In this document: positions 14,831-17,318 of the stretch, piece by piece
Position numbering within the stretch: the first letter of the stretch is position 1
Layout of the letters: each line of letters opens with the position of its first letter
Assembly: GCA_963592435.1 (NCBI GenBank)
Contig: CAVAWT010000035.1
Coordinates: 1-17,318 of the forward strand
Length of the DNA stretch: 17,318 nt
Origin: Phoenicibacter sp963592435
Lineage (GTDB): Bacteria > Actinomycetota > Coriobacteriia > Coriobacteriales > Eggerthellaceae
Direction: 5' to 3'
Made by a program: the position numbers and the translations under genes
The notes under the pieces: model-generated
What the model saw: the letters and a program-made list of their open reading frames with translations, nothing else
Told to the model about the DNA's origin: nothing
Database searches by the model: none

Positions 14831-14879
14831 AATGTGAGCTAGGCATTTCGTGGGGAAATCGAGCAAAAGACAATGACGA

Positions 14880-15060
14880 TTAAAAAGAGTAAGTGAGAAG
14901 GAAGCTGGGCGAGCAGATTTGTTCGAAAACAAACAGCGCTGGGCTTTGGCCCGCGATGTTTGTTTGCAGGACAAAGATGCCGTTCAGGTTGCTTCGCAAC
15001 GTGTGAGTTTTCGGTTTTCGGCAGAAAACCGAAACCTAAAATGGAGCGGTTCCGCTTCAG
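14880..15060 (+). repeat. 180-bp structured unit B (candidate non-coding RNA)
   Basis: Second unit, almost the same length as unit A. Its hairpins are 14930-14962 (CAAAC...GTTTG with GGGC/GCCC and an unpaired T at 14940), GTTGC-TTC-GCAAC (14988-15000), TTTCGGTTTTC/GAAAACCGAAA (15009-15034, 11 bp perfect), and GGAGCGG with CCGCTTC (15043-15058). An additional small stem, TTTGTT-CGAA-AACAAA, lies at 14918-14933 and would compete with the first. The leftward tRNA terminator follows about 35 bases later. Confidence 0.7.
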
Positions 15061-15096
15061 ATATTTCGAGTTAGTTTTTGCACTTAACGAGCGAAT

Positions 15097-15130
15097 AAAA
15101 TTCTAGCGACCTTAGGGTCGTGAATTTTTT
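15097..15130 (-). terminator. Terminator of the tRNA-Pro/tRNA-Gly transcript
   Basis: Read on the minus strand, GAATT-type outer bases and an ACGACC/GGTCGC stem with a short loop are followed by a T-rich run (AATTTTATT). It lies about 40 bases past the tRNA-Gly 3' end, in the right place to end the tRNA transcript. An outer pairing of CACTTAAC (15081-15088) with GTTAAGGGTG may extend it. Confidence 0.65.
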
Positions 15131-15166
15131 GAGACGAAGTTAAGGGTGAAAAATAACCGAAATAGC

Positions 15167-15240
15167 TGGAGCGGATGACGGGAATCGAACCCGCGTCACG
15201 AGCTTGGAAGGCTCGGGTTCTACCATTGAACCACATCCGC
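15167..15240 (-). tRNA. tRNA-Gly (anticodon TCC)
   Basis: A full cloverleaf: acceptor GCGGATG/CATCCGC, D arm GTTC...GAAC, anticodon stem CGAGC/GCTCG with loop CTTCCAA (anticodon TCC), and T arm GCGGG-TTCGATT-CCCGT. The discriminator is T and the 3' CCA is encoded (plus 15167-15169). It reads GGA glycine codons and lies 9 bases downstream of tRNA-Pro in the same transcript. Confidence 0.96.
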
Positions 15241-15249
15241 TCATAAACC

Positions 15250-15326
15250 TGGTCGGGACGACAGGATTCGAACCTGCGACATCTTGTTCCCAAAACAAGC
15301 GCGCTACCAGACTGCGCCACGTCCCG
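15250..15326 (-). tRNA. tRNA-Pro (anticodon TGG)
   Basis: A full cloverleaf of 77 bases: acceptor CGGGACG/CGTCCCG, anticodon stem CTTGT/ACAAG with loop TTTGGGA (anticodon TGG), and T loop TTCGAAT. The discriminator is A and CCA is encoded (plus 15250-15252). It starts with C, as usual for bacterial tRNA-Pro. First gene of the two-tRNA transcript. Confidence 0.96.
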
Positions 15327-15342
15327 AACGGCTTATTATGAT

Positions 15343-15370
15343 AACATAACTTTTCTCATTCAAACGTCAA
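15343..15370 (-). promoter_or_regulatory. Promoter of the tRNA-Pro/tRNA-Gly transcript
   Basis: On the minus strand TTGACG (complement of 15365-15370) and TATGTT (complement of 15343-15348) are separated by 16 bases, about 17 bases before the tRNA-Pro 5' end. It lies back to back with the argS promoter. Confidence 0.6.
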
Positions 15371-15385
15371 AGTTATAAAATTGCA

Positions 15386-15394
15386 TGATATAAT
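15386..15394 (+). promoter_or_regulatory. Extended -10 promoter of argS
   Basis: TGATATAAT (15386-15394) is a perfect extended -10; no strong -35 is visible. Transcription would start near 15401, giving a leader of about 37 bases with a modest AAAGG site (15421-15425). Confidence 0.6.
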
Positions 15395-15437
15395 TTGAAA
15401 TTCACGACAATCACGAGCATAAAGGCAAAATTTATAA

Positions 15438-17168
15438 ATGGACATTCAAAACGAACTTAGCGAGATAATTAAAACTGCATGCAAAAATGCAATTCAAGAT
15501 GGAAGCTTAAACATACCTGAAAATGAAATTCCAGACCCTGCATTGGAGCGTCCTCGCGACGAGTCAAACGGCGATTGGGCTTCCACGCTGGCAATGCGCA
15601 GTGCCAAAATCGCTCACTTAGCACCAAAACAGATTGCGGAGACGATCGTTGCACACATTCCAGAAAACGCGGTTATCGAGTCAAGCAACATAGCAGGTCC
15701 TGGTTTCATAAACTTCAAACTTAAAAGTGATGTTCTTCAAAATGTTGTCTCAGAAGTGCGAGAGCAAGGAGAGAACTTTGGCAAAAGCAACATCGGAGGC
15801 GGACAAAAAATCAATCTTGAATATGTTTCAGCAAATCCAACTGGACCTATGCATGTTGGACACGGGCGCTGGGCAGCCCTTGGATCAAGCATTGCAAACG
15901 TTCTAAAACATGCAGGTTTTGACGTAACGCAAGAGTTCTACGTCAATGACCACGGCGTTCAAATGGATGTTTTTGGCAACTCGATTTCAGTTCGGTATAT
16001 GCAACTTCTGGGTCACGATGTCGAGATGCCAGAGAAATGCTACGGTGGCGCATACGTTAAAGACATAGCGCAAAAAATAATTGATGAGCATGATAACAAG
16101 TTCGAGAGTTATGACAACGACGCTCGCATGAGTGAGTTTCGCGAAATTGGTTATAAATTGATGCTTGAAGATCAAAAGAGAATTTGTTCTTCGATTGGAA
16201 CAAATTTTGACAACTGGTTTTCAGAGCGAACCCTATATGTCGAGGACGCTAACGGCAAAAGCATGGTTGACAAAGCTATGGCTGCCATGCGCGAAAAAGG
16301 CTACGTTTATGAAGCGGAGGGAGCAATCTGGTTTCGTTCAACCGATCTTGGAGACGATAAAGACCGCGTATTAATCAAAGCTAACGGAGAAATGACCTAT
16401 TTCATGAGCGATGTGGCATACCATTACAACAAAATGCAACGTGGGTTTGACTTGCTGATCGACCTTTGGGGTGCCGATCATCATGGCTACATAAAACGTT
16501 GCGAGTGCATGATGGAGGCTTGGGGCTTTCAGGACAAGCTGGAAGTTGTTTTGGGGCAGCTCGTCAACCTTTTCCGTGATGGCGAGACAGTGAGAATGTC
16601 AAAGCGAACTGGCGAGATGGTGACGCTCGAAGAGCTGATTGAAGAAGTTGGACCAGATGCGACAAGGTATTTAATGCTTGCAAAATCGAGTGATCAGCCA
16701 ATCGATTTCGACATTGAAGTAGCGAAGAAAAAAGACGCGTCAAATCCTGTTTATTATGTGCAATATGCCCACGCACGAATCTGCTCAATTTTGAGAAAGG
16801 CAGCTGTTGAAGCTGGAATTTCTGACAATGAGGTTGAATCAATGAGCACAGATGAGATTGCCAAAAACCTGATTTCGGACGACGTTGACCTCTCACTTCT
16901 AACACACGAATCTGAGCTTGCTCTAATGCGAAAAATGGCAGATTTTAAGGACTTCATCGAAACAACAGCTCGCGACAGAGCACCTTACAGATGCACACAC
17001 TATGTTGAAGAACTCGCGAGCCTCTTTCATGGTTTCTACACAAATTGTCACGTGATCCAGGAAGACAAAGCTCTGCAAGAATCAAGACTTGCCCTTTGTG
17101 ATGCGACAAGAAAGCTAATCGCTTTAGTGCTTAGTCTTCTTGGCGTGTCAGCTCCAAAAAAGATGTAG
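15438..17168 (+). CDS. argS: Arginyl-tRNA synthetase ArgS
   Basis: A 576-residue class I aminoacyl-tRNA synthetase that charges tRNA-Arg. The N-terminal additional domain includes RPRDESNGDWASTLAM (38-53) and IAGPGFINF (85-93). The ATP-binding HIGH motif appears as HVGH (139-142) within SANPTGPMHVGHGRWAALG. The second signature is RMSKRTGEM (386-394), the ArgRS form of KMSKS. The C-terminal helical tRNA-binding region has YVQYAHARICSI and ends in LLGVSAPKKM. Length is typical and nothing is missing. It is transcribed on its own, divergent from the two tRNA genes. ATG 15438 has only a modest AAAGG site 12 bases upstream, so expression may rely on the AT-rich leader. Confidence 0.97.
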   Translation: MDIQNELSEIIKTACKNAIQDGSLNIPENEIPDPALERPRDESNGDWASTLAMRSAKIAHLAPKQIAETIVAHIPENAVIESSNIAGPGFINFKLKSDVLQNVVSEVREQGENFGKSNIGGGQKINLEYVSANPTGPMHVGHGRWAALGSSIANVLKHAGFDVTQEFYVNDHGVQMDVFGNSISVRYMQLLGHDVEMPEKCYGGAYVKDIAQKIIDEHDNKFESYDNDARMSEFREIGYKLMLEDQKRICSSIGTNFDNWFSERTLYVEDANGKSMVDKAMAAMREKGYVYEAEGAIWFRSTDLGDDKDRVLIKANGEMTYFMSDVAYHYNKMQRGFDLLIDLWGADHHGYIKRCECMMEAWGFQDKLEVVLGQLVNLFRDGETVRMSKRTGEMVTLEELIEEVGPDATRYLMLAKSSDQPIDFDIEVAKKKDASNPVYYVQYAHARICSILRKAAVEAGISDNEVESMSTDEIAKNLISDDVDLSLLTHESELALMRKMADFKDFIETTARDRAPYRCTHYVEELASLFHGFYTNCHVIQEDKALQESRLALCDATRKLIALVLSLLGVSAPKKM

Positions 17169-17190
17169 ATTCAAGAATCTGGCTTTTTAA
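17167..17190 (+). terminator. Possible terminator of argS
   Basis: AGATTC-AA-GAATCT (17167-17180) directly after the stop codon is followed by GGCTTTTTAA. The stem is AT-rich with little loop room, so it is a weak call. The rest of 17191-17273 shows nothing recognisable. Confidence 0.35.
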
Positions 17191-17273
17191 AAAAAATAAT
17201 TTAGGTTTAGTCAGTTATTTTCAAGTGAACTGCTTGTTTTAATCTCGCTTTCATACTTAAGAATTAATAAATA

Positions 17274-17305
17274 CAGGTTTTAGCCTGTTTTGTGACTAAA
17301 ACCTG
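17274..17305. repeat. Palindromic CCTAAAA-type repeat, site 4
   Basis: CAGGTTTTAG (17274-17283) and CTAAAACCTG (17296-17305) form a perfect 10-bp inverted repeat with a 12-base loop, about 105 bases after argS. It shares the AGGTTTTAG core with the palindrome at 3-59 and the runs at 6179 and 12579. Confidence 0.75.
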
Positions 17306-17318
17306 ATCTAATTTAAAA

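Noticed and set aside
14605..14974. Leftward open frames across the 180-bp units, with a repeated peptide (a CKQ start, an LFS segment and FSLTLF) in both units
   Set aside because: The shared peptide is explained by the DNA repeat itself. The units match best as hairpins with paired changes, there is no ribosome site, and no protein family is recognisable.

Overview
The window is a bacterial chromosome segment of fairly low GC content. It is densely coding, with most genes in short tightly packed runs. The clearest taxonomic hints are two Ser-rich lipoproteins with LAGC lipoboxes, a full molybdenum-cofactor (Moco) block, queuosine synthesis using QueH instead of QueG, and tRNAs with encoded CCA. 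These suggest an anaerobic Gram-positive, possibly a low-GC relative of the Coriobacteriia. That placement is an inference; no marker gene here settles it.

Layout. (1) 1-7478 is a molybdate uptake and Moco block. A MOSC-domain gene reads left (113-667). Divergent from it, modA-modB-modC-moaA-moaC reads right as one tight operon (796-5683), with GTG, GTG and TTG starts in the middle. moaC meets mogA tail to tail with overlapping stop codons; mogA and moeA read left (5680-7478). Together these import molybdate (ModABC), build cyclic pyranopterin (MoaA, MoaC), adenylate molybdopterin (MogA) and insert Mo (MoeA). MPT synthase (MoaD/MoaE) and MoeB are not in the window. ModB has an unusual secreted N-terminal domain of about 200 residues. 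(2) 7742-8116 is a small VOC/glyoxalase-like protein. (3) 8365-10077 is a phosphoglucomutase/phosphomannomutase. (4) 10342-11220 is a lipoprotein with two nearly identical rhodanese domains. (5) 11375-14364 is a queuosine tRNA-modification locus: tgt reads left; queH and queA read right and overlap. (6) 14365-15100 has no credible protein gene but is full of structured repeats. (7) 15167-15326 holds tRNA-Gly(TCC) and tRNA-Pro(TGG), reading left. (8) 15438-17168 is argS.

The most unusual content is non-coding. Three repeat families lie between the genes. Family 1 is a ~170-bp long-hairpin element present once just after pgm and once just after queA; the two copies share a conserved core, have different outer arms that still pair, and show compensatory changes inside the core. 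Family 2 is a ~180-bp unit with several hairpins, present twice plus a fragment between queA and the tRNAs; the copies differ by paired compensatory substitutions, which is what a selected RNA (or DNA) structure would produce. Family 3 is a telomere-like CCTAAAA/TTTTAGG motif at four sites, two of them palindromic; it supplies the stop codon of moeA and the first codons of queH. The -10 position also suggests that queH is translated from a leaderless mRNA.
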